Counted from the first letter of the stretch, positions 1 through 9,791 are shown. The stretch is DNA of 64,000 nucleotides from Spirochaeta isovalerica (GCF_014207565.1 NZ_JACHGJ010000006.1:62001-126000); one strand, 5' to 3'. Translations and numbers: made by a program. Notes: generated from the letters alone by a model not told the origin.

Positions 1-219
1 TCCGGTGATATTGATCCAGCAGACCATGTTTTCCGGAGTTTTAAAACCTGAAAGATCCTCTCCGGCCAGTATTCGTTCCTCAAATTTCCCGTCATCGTAA
101 AGAAAGACCTCTATTTCCGCTTTTGCGGTATGGTGCTCGGACTGTTCGAGCATTCCTGGAGGATTTCCGGCTTTTCGGGAGAAACGGGCTAGGGATTTGT
201 GCATATCCTTATGATTCAT
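1..219 (-). CDS. corA: CorA family magnesium/cobalt transporter, N-terminal part (cut by window edge)
   Basis: Only the first 73 codons are inside the window. The gene starts at an ATG preceded by a GAGGT ribosome site and continues beyond position 1. The visible protein has the usual CorA beginning: a basic stretch with the pattern SRKAGNPPG near residues 14-22, then a beta-rich section ending in VCWINITG, which matches the conserved 'WINV' strand of the cytoplasmic funnel. CorA proteins form pentameric inner-membrane channels that take up Mg2+ or Co2+. The membrane helices and the GMN selectivity motif lie outside the window and cannot be checked. It is divergent from the unknown gene that follows, with about 100 bp between the starts. 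Confidence 0.8.
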   Translation of the reverse strand, partial: MNHKDMHKSLARFSRKAGNPPGMLEQSEHHTAKAEIEVFLYDDGKFEERILAGEDLSGFKTPENMVCWINITG

Positions 220-323
220 AATTTACCTCGACACAATTATGGAGGCATGTCCGTTATATTTCAAGACTGTAGTTGGATAAGGTCTTCTAGTTAGTTTATT
301 ATTGAAAGAGAGAGGTTTGATGA

Positions 324-1217
324 ATGGATACATATGAAATACTACAAGCAATATCAGACGGGCTAAACAAAACGCCAAAGGAAGCTATTTTAAGTTTTGC
401 TTTAATTGTTCTTATGGTTTTTATCGGCCTATTCATTTCGAGATGCTATAAATTCTATTTGCTTAAGAAGCTACATCACTTATGGTCTGATGAATATAAT
501 AACGAAATCCGCCTTCTTAATCTGTCTATTAATGAGTTGGATCTTATAGACAGGATGTCTCTCCATCTAAAGGATCGCAAACGTAAAATACTGCTTCTGA
601 AAAACAGAAACACCTTCGAGAAAGCTTTATCACTTGTATCCAACAATGAAAAGGATCCGACCCCTTATGCAAGGGAGCTTAAAGAAAAACTATTCGGAAT
701 AAAATTCGAGAAAAGTAAAGATGGAATTCCCACCCAGCTTATTACAGAAACGGGAGAGGTTTTCACAGGATACCTTATTGACCGCAAGGGACAGAAATTA
801 AAAATTGGAAATATTAGCAAAAGTTCCGAAAAAAGGAACCCCGGAAAGAATCGGATTTACATTCAGAATTTTTATTCGCTGGAATCTCATCTGGTTCGAA
901 CAGTCTTACTTCTGGGAGATGAGGCAGTCATCGAGATTGATGAAAGAAAGAACAGTATTGCTGACAGAGGGTTTCTCAAGGACGTTTCAATCTATATACC
1001 CGGACACGAACATCCTGAAAAAACCAGAATGAAGCTCCTTCCGGGAAATAAAGCTCTTATAGAAAACCCGGGAAGAAAACTGAAGGCAGGAGATGCTTTC
1101 AAGCTCTCAGTCAAGCGGGATGCCCATGGGATCTCGTGGATAAATGCTGTTGTAACAAGTGTTTCTCTAAATGGAAAACTGGCAAGAATCCGATTCGGCT
1201 ATCTGAAAAAGCAATGA
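324..1217 (+). CDS. Unknown membrane-anchored protein, 297 aa
   Basis: I do not recognise this family. One hydrophobic segment around residues 22-40 (rich in L, I, V and F) would anchor the protein, with a short N-terminus outside and about 255 residues on the other side, probably cytoplasmic because the segment is followed by K/R-rich sequence. Residues 45-110 look helical and charged. Residues 130-297 look beta-rich and could be one or two small barrel domains; a PilZ-like fold is possible but I do not see a convincing RxxxR...D/NxSxxG motif. The start at 324 follows a GAGAGAGG ribosome site by 8 nt; an ATG at 320 is out of frame. It ends five bases before the convergent dinB stop. Function unknown. 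Confidence 0.7.
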   Translation: MDTYEILQAISDGLNKTPKEAILSFALIVLMVFIGLFISRCYKFYLLKKLHHLWSDEYNNEIRLLNLSINELDLIDRMSLHLKDRKRKILLLKNRNTFEKALSLVSNNEKDPTPYARELKEKLFGIKFEKSKDGIPTQLITETGEVFTGYLIDRKGQKLKIGNISKSSEKRNPGKNRIYIQNFYSLESHLVRTVLLLGDEAVIEIDERKNSIADRGFLKDVSIYIPGHEHPEKTRMKLLPGNKALIENPGRKLKAGDAFKLSVKRDAHGISWINAVVTSVSLNGKLARIRFGYLKKQ

Positions 1218-1221
1218 TGAA

Positions 1222-2319
1222 TTAAAAGAATTTATCCAGGGTTTCTTCAAAAGGGAGATGCAGTTGCGGGTCGTATTCTCCGAAATCCTTTCCCGATAGA
1301 GCCGACAGCGATATGCCGAGCAGGCGAAGTGGTTTTTTCCCCGCATCCGTTTTGGATACCAGGGACCAGATCCGGTTCATAATCTCCTGTGAGCGGAAAA
1401 AAGGCTGATCTGAAGTGACAGAACGGGTAACACTTTGAAAATCGTGATATTTCACTTTTAAAGTCGCCGTCTGGGCTTTCGCTTTGTAACCGGTCATAGT
1501 CTGCTCGATATCATCGGCAATTTCCTTCAGTATCCGGTATATTTCCTCCAGATCCGTAATGTCTCTCTTCAATGTGGTTTCACGGCCTATGGATTTGCGA
1601 ATATGGTCAGGCTCCACCTGTCTGTTGTCGATGCCCCGTGCGGCGTTGTAAAAGTAGGGACCGGACTTTCCGAAAAGTTCAATCAGTTCATAGAGTTCAA
1701 ATTTCTGGAGATCGGCACCGGTCTCAATCCCTAGTTCCTTCATTCTTTTTTCCGTCACTTTTCCCACACCCCAGAATTTTCTGATGGGCAACCGGGAAAT
1801 AAAATCCTGTGCTTCATCGGGTGTGACGACGGTAATTCCGTCCGGTTTTCTGAAATCGGAAGCCACTTTGGCTATGAATTTGTTATAGGATACGCCCGCA
1901 GAAGCTGTCAGGTCTGTCCGGTCCTTTATCTTCGCTCTTATTTCCTGAGCTATGAGGGTCGCCGAAGGATTATCCGCTTTATTTTGCGTAACATCGAGGT
2001 AGGCTTCATCGAGAGAAAGGGGTTCGACCAGATCTGTATATTCATAAAATATGTCCCTTACCTGACGGCTTACTTCCTTATAGTCTGAAAAATTATGATC
2101 ACAGACAAAAATAGCATGGGGACACAGTTTGTAAGCCTGAGCGGAGGGCATGGCCGAATGTATACCGTACACTCTCGCTTCATAGGAACAGGTGGATACG
2201 ACGCCCCGGCTGTCGGGTCTTCCTCCGACGACCACCGGTTTTCCTCTGTATTCCGGGTGGTTCCTCTGTTCCACCGAGGCAAAGAACGCATCCATATCTA
2301 TGTGAATAATCTTTTTCAT
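1222..2319 (-). CDS. dinB: DNA polymerase IV (Y-family translesion polymerase)
   Basis: At 365 residues this is the normal size for DinB. The N-terminal palm has the metal-binding motif DMDAFFASVE (residues 8-17) and the second catalytic motif SLDEAYLDV (102-110, with D104 and E105). The region near residue 180 carries the helix-hairpin-helix stretch LPIRKFWGVG, and the C-terminal third is the little-finger domain. Y-family polymerases copy past damaged bases with low fidelity and no proofreading. The gene seems to be transcribed alone: a terminator for the upstream metalloprotease gene lies before it and the unknown gene converges on its end. No LexA-type box was recognised near the start. 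Confidence 0.96.
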   Translation of the reverse strand: MKKIIHIDMDAFFASVEQRNHPEYRGKPVVVGGRPDSRGVVSTCSYEARVYGIHSAMPSAQAYKLCPHAIFVCDHNFSDYKEVSRQVRDIFYEYTDLVEPLSLDEAYLDVTQNKADNPSATLIAQEIRAKIKDRTDLTASAGVSYNKFIAKVASDFRKPDGITVVTPDEAQDFISRLPIRKFWGVGKVTEKRMKELGIETGADLQKFELYELIELFGKSGPYFYNAARGIDNRQVEPDHIRKSIGRETTLKRDITDLEEIYRILKEIADDIEQTMTGYKAKAQTATLKVKYHDFQSVTRSVTSDQPFFRSQEIMNRIWSLVSKTDAGKKPLRLLGISLSALSGKDFGEYDPQLHLPFEETLDKFF

Positions 2320-2376
2320 ATTCTGTAGTTATACTATACAAATATTAAGTTGGTAGCGCAAGATTAAAATGGACGG

Positions 2377-2415
2377 AAAAAAGCCGGCCCCCTGCGGAGC
2401 CGGCATCCTTTTTTT
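2377..2415 (-). terminator. Rho-independent terminator of the metalloprotease gene
   Basis: A perfect 6-bp G+C stem GCCGGC (2383-2388 with 2399-2404) has a 10-nt loop. Read on the minus strand it is followed by a run of six T. A T run also follows on the plus strand, so it could work in both directions. It lies just after the stop codon of the minus-strand metalloprotease gene. Confidence 0.8.
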
Positions 2416-2424
2416 TTAAATGTA

Positions 2425-4542
2425 TTATCTTTTTCTGTTTTTTTTCTGCGCCTGGGCGAATTCTCTCTTTGTCACTACGTCATACTCGTAGGGGACCACG
2501 CCTTTGCTGCCCTTTTCACTGGCATACCAGACTATGGCAGAAAGCTCCCCTGCGGAAAACATCCCTTTAATCTCTTCCAGGTTTTTATCGGAAAGCGAGA
2601 AACTCTCTACTGAAAAGACTTCATATTCATTCCGGTTATGTCCTCTGCCGTAGGATTTCTTCTTGTTAATCAGCATAACGCCGTATTTTACCTTGTTTCC
2701 TATGGCTTCATCGTAGCTCATGAACTCATTCAGACTGTCTCCGCTGTTGTAATAATCAATTTCTGGAATTTCGATATTATCGATATACCAGCCCGGATCA
2801 TTGTATCCCCAGTCGGTCATATACATGAAATTGATCAGAATGACCTGTCCTGCATAGGGAGTCAGATCAAAAGATTCTTCAGTCCAGCTGTCATAGTAAC
2901 CGGTGAATCCCGGAAGATTGTCCCTGATGGCCGGATAACCTTCGTCGACCAGATCATCTCTCGTATGTTCATTGGCCAGGCTTTCCCAGGTCTGACCGTT
3001 GTCGGTAGAAACCTGAACCATACCGAAGTCCCATTGCTCCTCGATCTGAATGTAGTTGTCAAAGGATAAGGTCGCGGAGGCAACACCTGTCAGGTCAGCT
3101 GTGAGGACCATTCCGTTGGCGATTTCGTGTCCTTCGTTGCCCCAGAGCACATTCCCTTCGCCGGAAAGAGGATCCGTGACTATCTGCCAGGGAGTGGGGA
3201 AGACTTCAATGCCGTCATAGGCGATATCGTGGATTTTGTTTGTGGGAATAGTGAAGGTTTTGTAGTCTCCGCCCCAGGCGGGAACGCCGTCTTTATCATA
3301 TTCCAGAGCCGATTCGAAATTGATTGCGAGGTCGATTGTCTCGAAATTGTAGATTCCCTCATCAACCGTATCCGTATCGATGGCTACAGCAACGGAAAAT
3401 CTTCTGAATACCTCTTCAAAATCAATTCCCGCTCCGAAATCAGCCAGTGCCTTGTCGACTCCTTCGAATCCTGTAACGGGGCTGGTTGCCAGAGTCTGGG
3501 TGAAGTCCCGTCCGAACTGCTCGTAAAGGTAGAGCTGAAGGAGATAAGCCTGACCGTAATCGGCCAGCGTTTCCGGACCGGTTTCGGCATCGTAATGATC
3601 GTCCCAGTCTACGAGGGAGTTTTCGGGATGATCGAGGAAAAAGTTCACATGCCCTTCGGGGTGTCCGTAACCGCAGAGATATTCGGCGAAGTCTGACATG
3701 CCTTCGTTCAGCCATGTTTCCTCGGCCGGGTCATTATCGTCGTGGATCAAGTGCTGTAATTCGTGGGCTGTCGTGCCGAAAAATGTGCTTTCCAGCCGCT
3801 CTTCCCAGTTGTTCGTGTCCAGATTGATAATATTTCTATCAAAATAGGCTTCGTATGTGGAGGAATAGAATCCGGCAATGAAGAAGGGATAATCGGGATC
3901 GTAGAAGGATTCGTCGCGGATATTGTCGGCAAGAACGATCAACCTTTCCTGTCCGTCATCGGGCGTGTAATAACCTTCCGGTACGTAACCCCATGCTTCC
4001 AGCTGGGAAAGATCTCCGTAGTGGGAATCCGGTGTTCCGAAAAACTCCGTGTCTTTCAGATAAATATTCCCGTCTATTTCGTCCCTCAGCCTGTCGGCCT
4101 GTTCCTGCGTGACCACCTGGGCGTCCCTGTCATCATCGAAGGATAGATCGTCGGCTACCCAGATTTCACAGGTCTCGCCGATGGCTCTGAGAGTGAATGA
4201 TTTAAAATAGTAACCATACATGTCATCATAGCCGAGAAAGTCTTTGGTTCCGCCGTCGAAGGTGAACGTTCCGTCTCCGCTTTCGCCGTCGCCTGTTTCT
4301 TCATCGAAATTGTTTTCTTCAGCCAGTTCTCTGATTCTCGCATCCAGTTGAGCTCTGTAGATTTCATCGCTTTCCAGATGCCGGAGAGTCGTACCCAGGT
4401 CCAGCACATCGCCGTAGCGCATGACTTCGCTTTCCTGTGCCGCGCTCCTCGACAGAGCGTCCTGTTCTCCCAATCCGTTCATGCTACAGGCAGCAGCAAA
4501 AACAAGGGAAAGAAGAATGATGGCTAACTTTTTGAAATTCAT
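2425..4542 (-). CDS. Secreted zinc metalloprotease lipoprotein (M30/M6-like)
   Basis: The protein begins with a lipoprotein signal: basic MNFKK, a hydrophobic core and a cysteine at residue 19 after FAAA. The zinc site HELQH is at residues 260-264, followed by WLNEG with the likely third ligand E280; this spacing resembles hyicolysin-type (M30) peptidases. The C-terminal half has a beta-sandwich ending in DPGWYIDNIEIPE, a pattern typical of immune-inhibitor-A (M6) proteases. It probably degrades protein outside the cell or in the periplasm while tethered to a membrane. The start was set at 4542 because GGAGG lies 5 nt before this ATG; a start four codons earlier would overlap that site. The gene is monocistronic with its own terminator. 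Confidence 0.8.
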   Translation of the reverse strand: MNFKKLAIILLSLVFAAACSMNGLGEQDALSRSAAQESEVMRYGDVLDLGTTLRHLESDEIYRAQLDARIRELAEENNFDEETGDGESGDGTFTFDGGTKDFLGYDDMYGYYFKSFTLRAIGETCEIWVADDLSFDDDRDAQVVTQEQADRLRDEIDGNIYLKDTEFFGTPDSHYGDLSQLEAWGYVPEGYYTPDDGQERLIVLADNIRDESFYDPDYPFFIAGFYSSTYEAYFDRNIINLDTNNWEERLESTFFGTTAHELQHLIHDDNDPAEETWLNEGMSDFAEYLCGYGHPEGHVNFFLDHPENSLVDWDDHYDAETGPETLADYGQAYLLQLYLYEQFGRDFTQTLATSPVTGFEGVDKALADFGAGIDFEEVFRRFSVAVAIDTDTVDEGIYNFETIDLAINFESALEYDKDGVPAWGGDYKTFTIPTNKIHDIAYDGIEVFPTPWQIVTDPLSGEGNVLWGNEGHEIANGMVLTADLTGVASATLSFDNYIQIEEQWDFGMVQVSTDNGQTWESLANEHTRDDLVDEGYPAIRDNLPGFTGYYDSWTEESFDLTPYAGQVILINFMYMTDWGYNDPGWYIDNIEIPEIDYYNSGDSLNEFMSYDEAIGNKVKYGVMLINKKKSYGRGHNRNEYEVFSVESFSLSDKNLEEIKGMFSAGELSAIVWYASEKGSKGVVPYEYDVVTKREFAQAQKKNRKR

Positions 4543-4792
4543 TGAGTCCTCCAAAGATTTATAAGATAAATCATTATAGGAATAGTTTTTTTAACATTTC
4601 CATATAAAACTTTTAAAAAATATACTATGGGTGAAAAGAGTTTTTCATCAATAGGAAAGTATTCTTATTAATATGGCCATATCAGACTTAAGTATTATTA
4701 AAAGATAATAATAAAGTATTAGTTTCGGGGATCTGTCAAGAGAGTCTAAGTCATTCGGTGAGAGTTCTGCCGGATATATATTTTCACGGGAA
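4543..4792. other. A+T-rich divergent intergenic region
   Basis: This stretch separates the divergent metalloprotease and nfo genes. It is rich in A and T with several TATA-like words, for example TATACT near 4621, which could serve the metalloprotease gene on the minus strand. No open reading frame, RNA gene or clear palindrome was recognised. Confidence 0.4.
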
Positions 4793-4822
4793 TTGACAAA
4801 GTATAAAGATAATTCTCATAGT
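4793..4822 (+). promoter_or_regulatory. Candidate sigma-70 promoter of nfo
   Basis: A perfect -35 TTGACA (4793-4798) is followed after 18 bp by a weak -10 CATAGT (4817-4822). The start codon of nfo lies 25 bp downstream. The -10 matches only four of six consensus bases. Confidence 0.45.
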
Positions 4823-4846
4823 ATGTAAAAACGAAGAGGTCAGGTC

Positions 4847-5692
4847 ATGAAATATATCGGTGCCCATGTCAGCGCTGCCGGGGGAGTGGAAAACGCTCCA
4901 CTCAATGCCATGAAAATCGGAGCGACTGGTTTCGCCCTTTTTACGAAAAACCAGAAACAGTGGGTCGCTAAAGACCTGAGCGAAGAGAATATCGGGAAAT
5001 TCCGGGAGAATATGGAAAAGGGAGGTTTTTCTCCTGATGCGGTTCTCCCCCATGACAGTTACCTCATCAACCTCGGTCATCCGGAGGAGGAAAAGCGGGA
5101 AAAATCGCTCAATGCGTTCATAGATGAAATTAAGAGGGTTGAACAGCTCGGGCTCAAGTACCTGAATTTTCATCCCGGGAGCCATCTCAAGCAGATTTCG
5201 GAAGAAGAATGCCTCTCCCATATAGCGGCATCGCTTAACAGGGCGATTGTCGCTTCGCAAAACACTATTCTGGTCATAGAAACCACGGCGGGACAGGGCA
5301 GCAATCTGGGATGGCGATTTGAACAGATCGGATCCATAATCGATCAGGTGGAGAATAAAAGCCGCGTTGCCGTCTGCATCGACACCTGCCACATTTTCGC
5401 TGCCGGATATGATATCAGAACAAGAGAGGGATACGATCGGGTCATGGCTGATTTTGATTCAGCGATAGGTCTGGATTACCTGAAAGCCTTTCATCTGAAC
5501 GATGCCAAATCGGGATTCGGCAGTCATGTGGACAGACATCACAGCCTCGGGCAGGGAAATATCGGCTGGGAGGCCTTCCGCTTCATTATGGAGGACCCCC
5601 GCAACGACGGCATACCGATGATTCTCGAAACAATCGAGCCTGAAATCTGGGCTGATGAAATCGGCAAGTTAAAAGAACTGGCCGGTTATTAA
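4847..5692 (+). CDS. nfo: Deoxyribonuclease IV (AP endonuclease, Nfo family)
   Basis: This 281-residue protein is a complete endonuclease IV TIM barrel. The trinuclear zinc ligands can be read directly: H69 in LPHDSYL, H109 in NFHPGSH, E145 in VIETTAG, D179 and H182 in [14 protein letters not shown]216 in [19 protein letters not shown]229 and H231 in the same block, and E261 in ILETIE. The enzyme cuts the phosphodiester bond 5' of abasic sites in base-excision repair and also removes 3' blocking groups. It is preceded by a TTGACA promoter element and a GAGGTCAGG ribosome site. It shares a DNA-repair theme with dinB nearby but the two are not in one operon. Confidence 0.97.
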   Translation: MKYIGAHVSAAGGVENAPLNAMKIGATGFALFTKNQKQWVAKDLSEENIGKFRENMEKGGFSPDAVLPHDSYLINLGHPEEEKREKSLNAFIDEIKRVEQLGLKYLNFHPGSHLKQISEEECLSHIAASLNRAIVASQNTILVIETTAGQGSNLGWRFEQIGSIIDQVENKSRVAVCIDTCHIFAAGYDIRTREGYDRVMADFDSAIGLDYLKAFHLNDAKSGFGSHVDRHHSLGQGNIGWEAFRFIMEDPRNDGIPMILETIEPEIWADEIGKLKELAGY

Positions 5693-5840
5693 TCCGGAAA
5701 CTCAATGAGGAGAAGAGAAAATCTCTAAATCTGAGAGGCCTTCTTCAAGTCTCTGGAATGATCCATAATCGCCGGTAAATACAGTTGGAATCAATCACTC
5801 TCTTCAAAAGGGACTGAAATAATGGTATCCTTCATGAAAA

Positions 5841-8800
5841 ATGGAAAACACGATTCAAGACAGCTTAAAACTCATAGAAAAAAACATCAATAAAGTTCGC
5901 CGATGCGACCGGTACAGACTGAACGGCTCGCTTATGCGGCTGAAAAAACAGAGAGATCCGCGGGAGCAGGACTGTTCCCGGCTTCTCCAGAGAATTAATG
6001 AATCCATTGAGACGAAGGAAAAACGGAAAAAAAATACACCGCGGCTCAACTATCCGGAAAATCTGCCTATTACAGCCCGGCGGAAAGAGATCGTACAGGC
6101 TATCCGGGACAATCAGGTCATCATTCTCTCCGGACAGACCGGAAGCGGTAAAACCACTCAGATACCCAAGTTCTGTATCGAAGCGGGACGGGGCATCGAA
6201 GGGAAAATAGGCTGTACCCAGCCCAGGCGTATCGCCGCCATGACGGTGGCTTCGAGAATCGCCGAGGAAATGGGCGAAGATATCGGCCGTTCGGTGGGAT
6301 ACAAAATCCGTTTTCAGGACCAGAGCAGTCCCGATGCGTTCCTCAAAGTCATGACAGACGGAATCCTTCTGGCCGAAACCCAGGGCGATCCCTGGCTCAA
6401 TGAATACGATACGCTGATTATCGACGAAGCCCATGAAAGAAGTCTTAATATCGATTTTATACTGGGGATTATCCGCAATCTCCTTAAAAAAAGACGGGAT
6501 CTGAAAGTCGTCATCACTTCGGCGACCATCGATACGGAAAAATTCTCCCGGGCTTTCGGGAATGCGCCTATCATAGAAGTTTCGGGACGGACCTTTCCCG
6601 TGGAAGTCCGGTACCGTGAAGAACTGTCTTCCGATGACGGCGATGTTCCCCGCACCTATGCGGAGCAGGCCTGCGACGCTCTGATGGAGATTGTCACGGA
6701 AAGTTCCAAAGGGGATATCCTCATTTTTATGCCTACCGAGCATGATATCCGGGAAACCTGCGATCTCGTGAGGAAAAAATACCAGGGCTTCGATGTTCTC
6801 CCGCTCTACGCCCGACTTGCCGCAGATGAACAGAAGTCCGTTTTTAAACCCTCTCAGGTGAGGAAAATAATCGTCAGCACAAATATTGCTGAAACTTCCA
6901 TTACCATCCCCGGAATCCGCTATGTCATCGATTCAGGAGTGGCCAGAATTGCCCAGTACAGCCCCTCATCGGGGACTTTTTCTCTCCCGATCACTGAAAT
7001 CTCTCGGTCCAGCGCAGATCAGAGAACCGGCCGGTGCGGCCGAATGGAAAACGGGATCTGTATCCGCCTCTACAGCGAAGAGGATTACACGGGACGGACA
7101 CAATACACACTGCCGGAAATCCTGCGGACCAATCTGGCGGAGGTCATACTCCGCATGACTTCACTGGGAATAAAAGATGTGGCGGGATTCCCCTTTATCG
7201 ATCCTCCGGCGAAAGCGGCGGTCAACGACGGATTCAAGACTCTTTTTGAACTCGGCGCCGTCAGGAAAGGCAATAAAAAGGTAAAGGGAACCGACTGGCA
7301 GCTGACGAAAACGGGGCGGCTGATGGCACGTCTTCCCATCGATCCCCGTCTGGCGAAAATGCTTATTCAGGCGGATCAGGAAGGGTGTCTTGAGGATGTA
7401 CTGGTCATCGCTTCGGCTCTGACCATTCAGGATCCCCGGGAGAGGCCGGTGGGAAAAGAGGAACTGGCAGACAGTAAACAGGCGCAGTTCAAGGACCGCT
7501 TTTCCGATTATCTGACGCTGCTTAATATCTGGAAGGAATACCATCGCATAGAGAAAACCGAATCGACAAGCAAAGCCAGGCGTTTCTGTAAAGACAATTA
7601 CATCTCCTACAAGAGAATGCGTGAATGGCGGGATATTCATAAACAGATAACCATGATTCTCCGCGAGAATGAATTCCATATTAAAAAAGTCGATTTCAAC
7701 AGAGTCAAAATCGATAAAACGGAAGAATTCACACCGGAATACACAGCCGTCCACAAGGCTGTTCTCAGCGGGCTTCTCTCCCATCTGGCTCAGAAAAAGG
7801 AAAAGAACTTCTACAAGGCCACGAAAAACCGGGAAGTTATGATATTTCCCGGATCGGCGGTATTCAATCACGGAGGCCCCTGGATCGTGGCATCGGAAAT
7901 GGTGCACACATCCCGGCTTTTCGCCCGCACTGTGGCGCTGATCGATGTCGAATGGATCGAGGAACTGGGTAAGCATCTGTGCACCAGCTCCTATATGGCG
8001 CCCCGATGGGAGATGAAAGCCGGCGATGTCCTGGCGACGGAGCAGGTGCGCCTCTATGGTTTTATTGTCATACCGGGGCGGACCGTTTCCTACAGCCAGG
8101 TCAACCCTGGCGAAGCGTCGGATATTTTTGTCCGCACAGCGCTGGTGGAAGGGGAGATGGACGGAGGGAAAAGCTTCGGTTTTCTCACTGAAAACAGAAA
8201 AAAGCTCGATGAAGCCCGGGAGATGGAGGACAAGCTCCGCAGGCGGAATATTATTATCGGTGATGAAGAGCTCTATCAGTTCTACCGTCCCAAACTGGAA
8301 GGGGTCTCTTCCATCGCCGCTCTGGAAATGAGAATCCGGAAAGAGGGAGATAAAGACCTGAAACTGAGCGACAGCGATGTCTATGTTTCCATGCCTTCTG
8401 AGGAGGAGCTTGCCCAGTTCCCCGATTCTGTTACGGTCGATGGAGAAACTTTCAAATTCGAATACAATTTCGATCCGGGGAGCCAGAAGGACGGCGTGAC
8501 GATCAAAGTTCCGACGGGGGCGAACTCCGTAATTCCCGCTGACAAAGTGGACTGGCTGGTTCCGGGCATATATCGCGAGAAAGTGGAAGCTCTGATCAAG
8601 GGGCTGCCCAAGGAACACAGGAAAAAACTTGTACCGATTGGTAATACGGTTGATGAAATTGTACGGGATATGCCCCGTGAGGAGAAAAATCTTCCCAAAG
8701 CCATCAGCGAATTTCTCTACAGCAGTTCAGGGATCTACATTCCTCCCGGCGAGTTTGACGAGGAGACTCTCCCCGACCATTTGCGTATCCGTATCGCCAT

Positions 8801-9791
8801 TACCGACCAGAAAGGGAAGGAGCTGAAAGCGGGGCGCAAAAAAAATCTCCTTGTGACTGAGCATTCCGAGAAGATCGGAGCCGGACCTATGGCCAAAGCC
8901 AGGAGGGAATGGGAGAAATCCGAAATCCGTTCGTGGGATTTCGGCGATCTGCCTGAATCGATTGAGATAAAAGGGAAGGGGCGTGTCTGGAAAGTCTATC
9001 CGGCGCTCAAATACCGCGACGGGATAATTTCTCTCAGGCTTTTCGAAAGTCAGAAAGAGGCGGAACGGGAGAACCGGAAGGGAATCACCGCCCTCTATAT
9101 GAGGGAGTTCTCCAAAGAATTGAAGAATTTCAGAAAGGAACTGGTTCTTCCAGTTGAGCTGAAAGTTGTGACCAATTATTTCAGCGGACCCGATCAGTTT
9201 GAAAAGGACTTCTGGTTTTTCGTTATGTCCAACCTGTTCGGAGACAGACGGCCCCGTAACGGGAAGGAATTCGAAGAGGGGAGACGGGAGAGGGGAAGTA
9301 GAATCTTTCCATTTGCTGAGTCGATGTTAGAGCGGATCGAGAGTATACTGTCGGCTTATAAAAGGTGCCGGGGAATTGTGTCCTCTCTTGAGAGCAAAAA
9401 CAGGTTTGCATCGGACATAATGAAAGCCTGTCTGGAGGATCTGGAGTCGATCTGCCCGGCGGATTTTCTGCACCGTTATTCGGAAGAGCGGCTTCAGGAT
9501 CTTCCCCGATATCTCAAAGCCATCGAGATACGGGCTGAGCGCGGCGTACTGGATCCCTCGAAAGATGAGGAACGGGTGGCGAAAATGCAGTCCGTTCTGA
9601 ATCAGAGGAAGAAAATGCTCGAGGAAATGCATGAAGGTGTTTCCGCAGAGAAAAAGGAAGCTGTCGAGGAGTTTGACTGGCTGCTCCGTGAATTCCGGGT
9701 TTCCGTGTTCGCGCAGCAGCTGAAGACAAAGGTCAAGGTTTCCCAGAAGCGTCTGATTGACCGGATTCATGAGATCCGGGAGATGCTTTAG
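5841..9791 (+). CDS. hrpA: ATP-dependent RNA helicase HrpA (DEAH box)
   Basis: At 1316 residues it matches the length of full HrpA. The helicase core has Walker A GQTGSGKT (98-105), DEAH (195-198), SAT (227-229) and motif VI QRTGRCGR near residue 393. Behind it follow the helicase-associated and OB-fold segments and a long C-terminal region of the DUF3418 type. HrpA unwinds RNA; in E. coli it has been linked to mRNA processing and rescue of stalled ribosomes. No strong ribosome site is visible before the ATG; an out-of-frame ATG lies 7 nt upstream. The 3' end overlaps the convergent membrane-protein gene by 59 bp. Large antisense reading frames across this gene are compositional shadows. Confidence 0.96.
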   Translation: MENTIQDSLKLIEKNINKVRRCDRYRLNGSLMRLKKQRDPREQDCSRLLQRINESIETKEKRKKNTPRLNYPENLPITARRKEIVQAIRDNQVIILSGQTGSGKTTQIPKFCIEAGRGIEGKIGCTQPRRIAAMTVASRIAEEMGEDIGRSVGYKIRFQDQSSPDAFLKVMTDGILLAETQGDPWLNEYDTLIIDEAHERSLNIDFILGIIRNLLKKRRDLKVVITSATIDTEKFSRAFGNAPIIEVSGRTFPVEVRYREELSSDDGDVPRTYAEQACDALMEIVTESSKGDILIFMPTEHDIRETCDLVRKKYQGFDVLPLYARLAADEQKSVFKPSQVRKIIVSTNIAETSITIPGIRYVIDSGVARIAQYSPSSGTFSLPITEISRSSADQRTGRCGRMENGICIRLYSEEDYTGRTQYTLPEILRTNLAEVILRMTSLGIKDVAGFPFIDPPAKAAVNDGFKTLFELGAVRKGNKKVKGTDWQLTKTGRLMARLPIDPRLAKMLIQADQEGCLEDVLVIASALTIQDPRERPVGKEELADSKQAQFKDRFSDYLTLLNIWKEYHRIEKTESTSKARRFCKDNYISYKRMREWRDIHKQITMILRENEFHIKKVDFNRVKIDKTEEFTPEYTAVHKAVLSGLLSHLAQKKEKNFYKATKNREVMIFPGSAVFNHGGPWIVASEMVHTSRLFARTVALIDVEWIEELGKHLCTSSYMAPRWEMKAGDVLATEQVRLYGFIVIPGRTVSYSQVNPGEASDIFVRTALVEGEMDGGKSFGFLTENRKKLDEAREMEDKLRRRNIIIGDEELYQFYRPKLEGVSSIAALEMRIRKEGDKDLKLSDSDVYVSMPSEEELAQFPDSVTVDGETFKFEYNFDPGSQKDGVTIKVPTGANSVIPADKVDWLVPGIYREKVEALIKGLPKEHRKKLVPIGNTVDEIVRDMPREEKNLPKAISEFLYSSSGIYIPPGEFDEETLPDHLRIRIAITDQKGKELKAGRKKNLLVTEHSEKIGAGPMAKARREWEKSEIRSWDFGDLPESIEIKGKGRVWKVYPALKYRDGIISLRLFESQKEAERENRKGITALYMREFSKELKNFRKELVLPVELKVVTNYFSGPDQFEKDFWFFVMSNLFGDRRPRNGKEFEEGRRERGSRIFPFAESMLERIESILSAYKRCRGIVSSLESKNRFASDIMKACLEDLESICPADFLHRYSEERLQDLPRYLKAIEIRAERGVLDPSKDEERVAKMQSVLNQRKKMLEEMHEGVSAEKKEAVEEFDWLLREFRVSVFAQQLKTKVKVSQKRLIDRIHEIREML

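Noticed and set aside
890-905. GGTTCGAAC, similar to a tRNA T-loop
   Set aside because: It lies inside a coding frame and no acceptor, D or anticodon stem can be built around it.
3127-4146. Plus-strand frames opposite the metalloprotease gene
   Set aside because: Shadow frames of the minus-strand gene, whose HELQH site and lipobox show which strand is coding.
5865-6743. Minus-strand frame of 292 codons opposite the hrpA N-terminus
   Set aside because: The plus strand carries Walker A and DEAH motifs here; the antisense product is rich in Phe/Arg/His without a fold signature.
7161-8618. Long minus-strand reading frame (485 codons) inside hrpA
   Set aside because: It is antisense to conserved helicase sequence, lacks a ribosome site and has no domain pattern; a compositional shadow.
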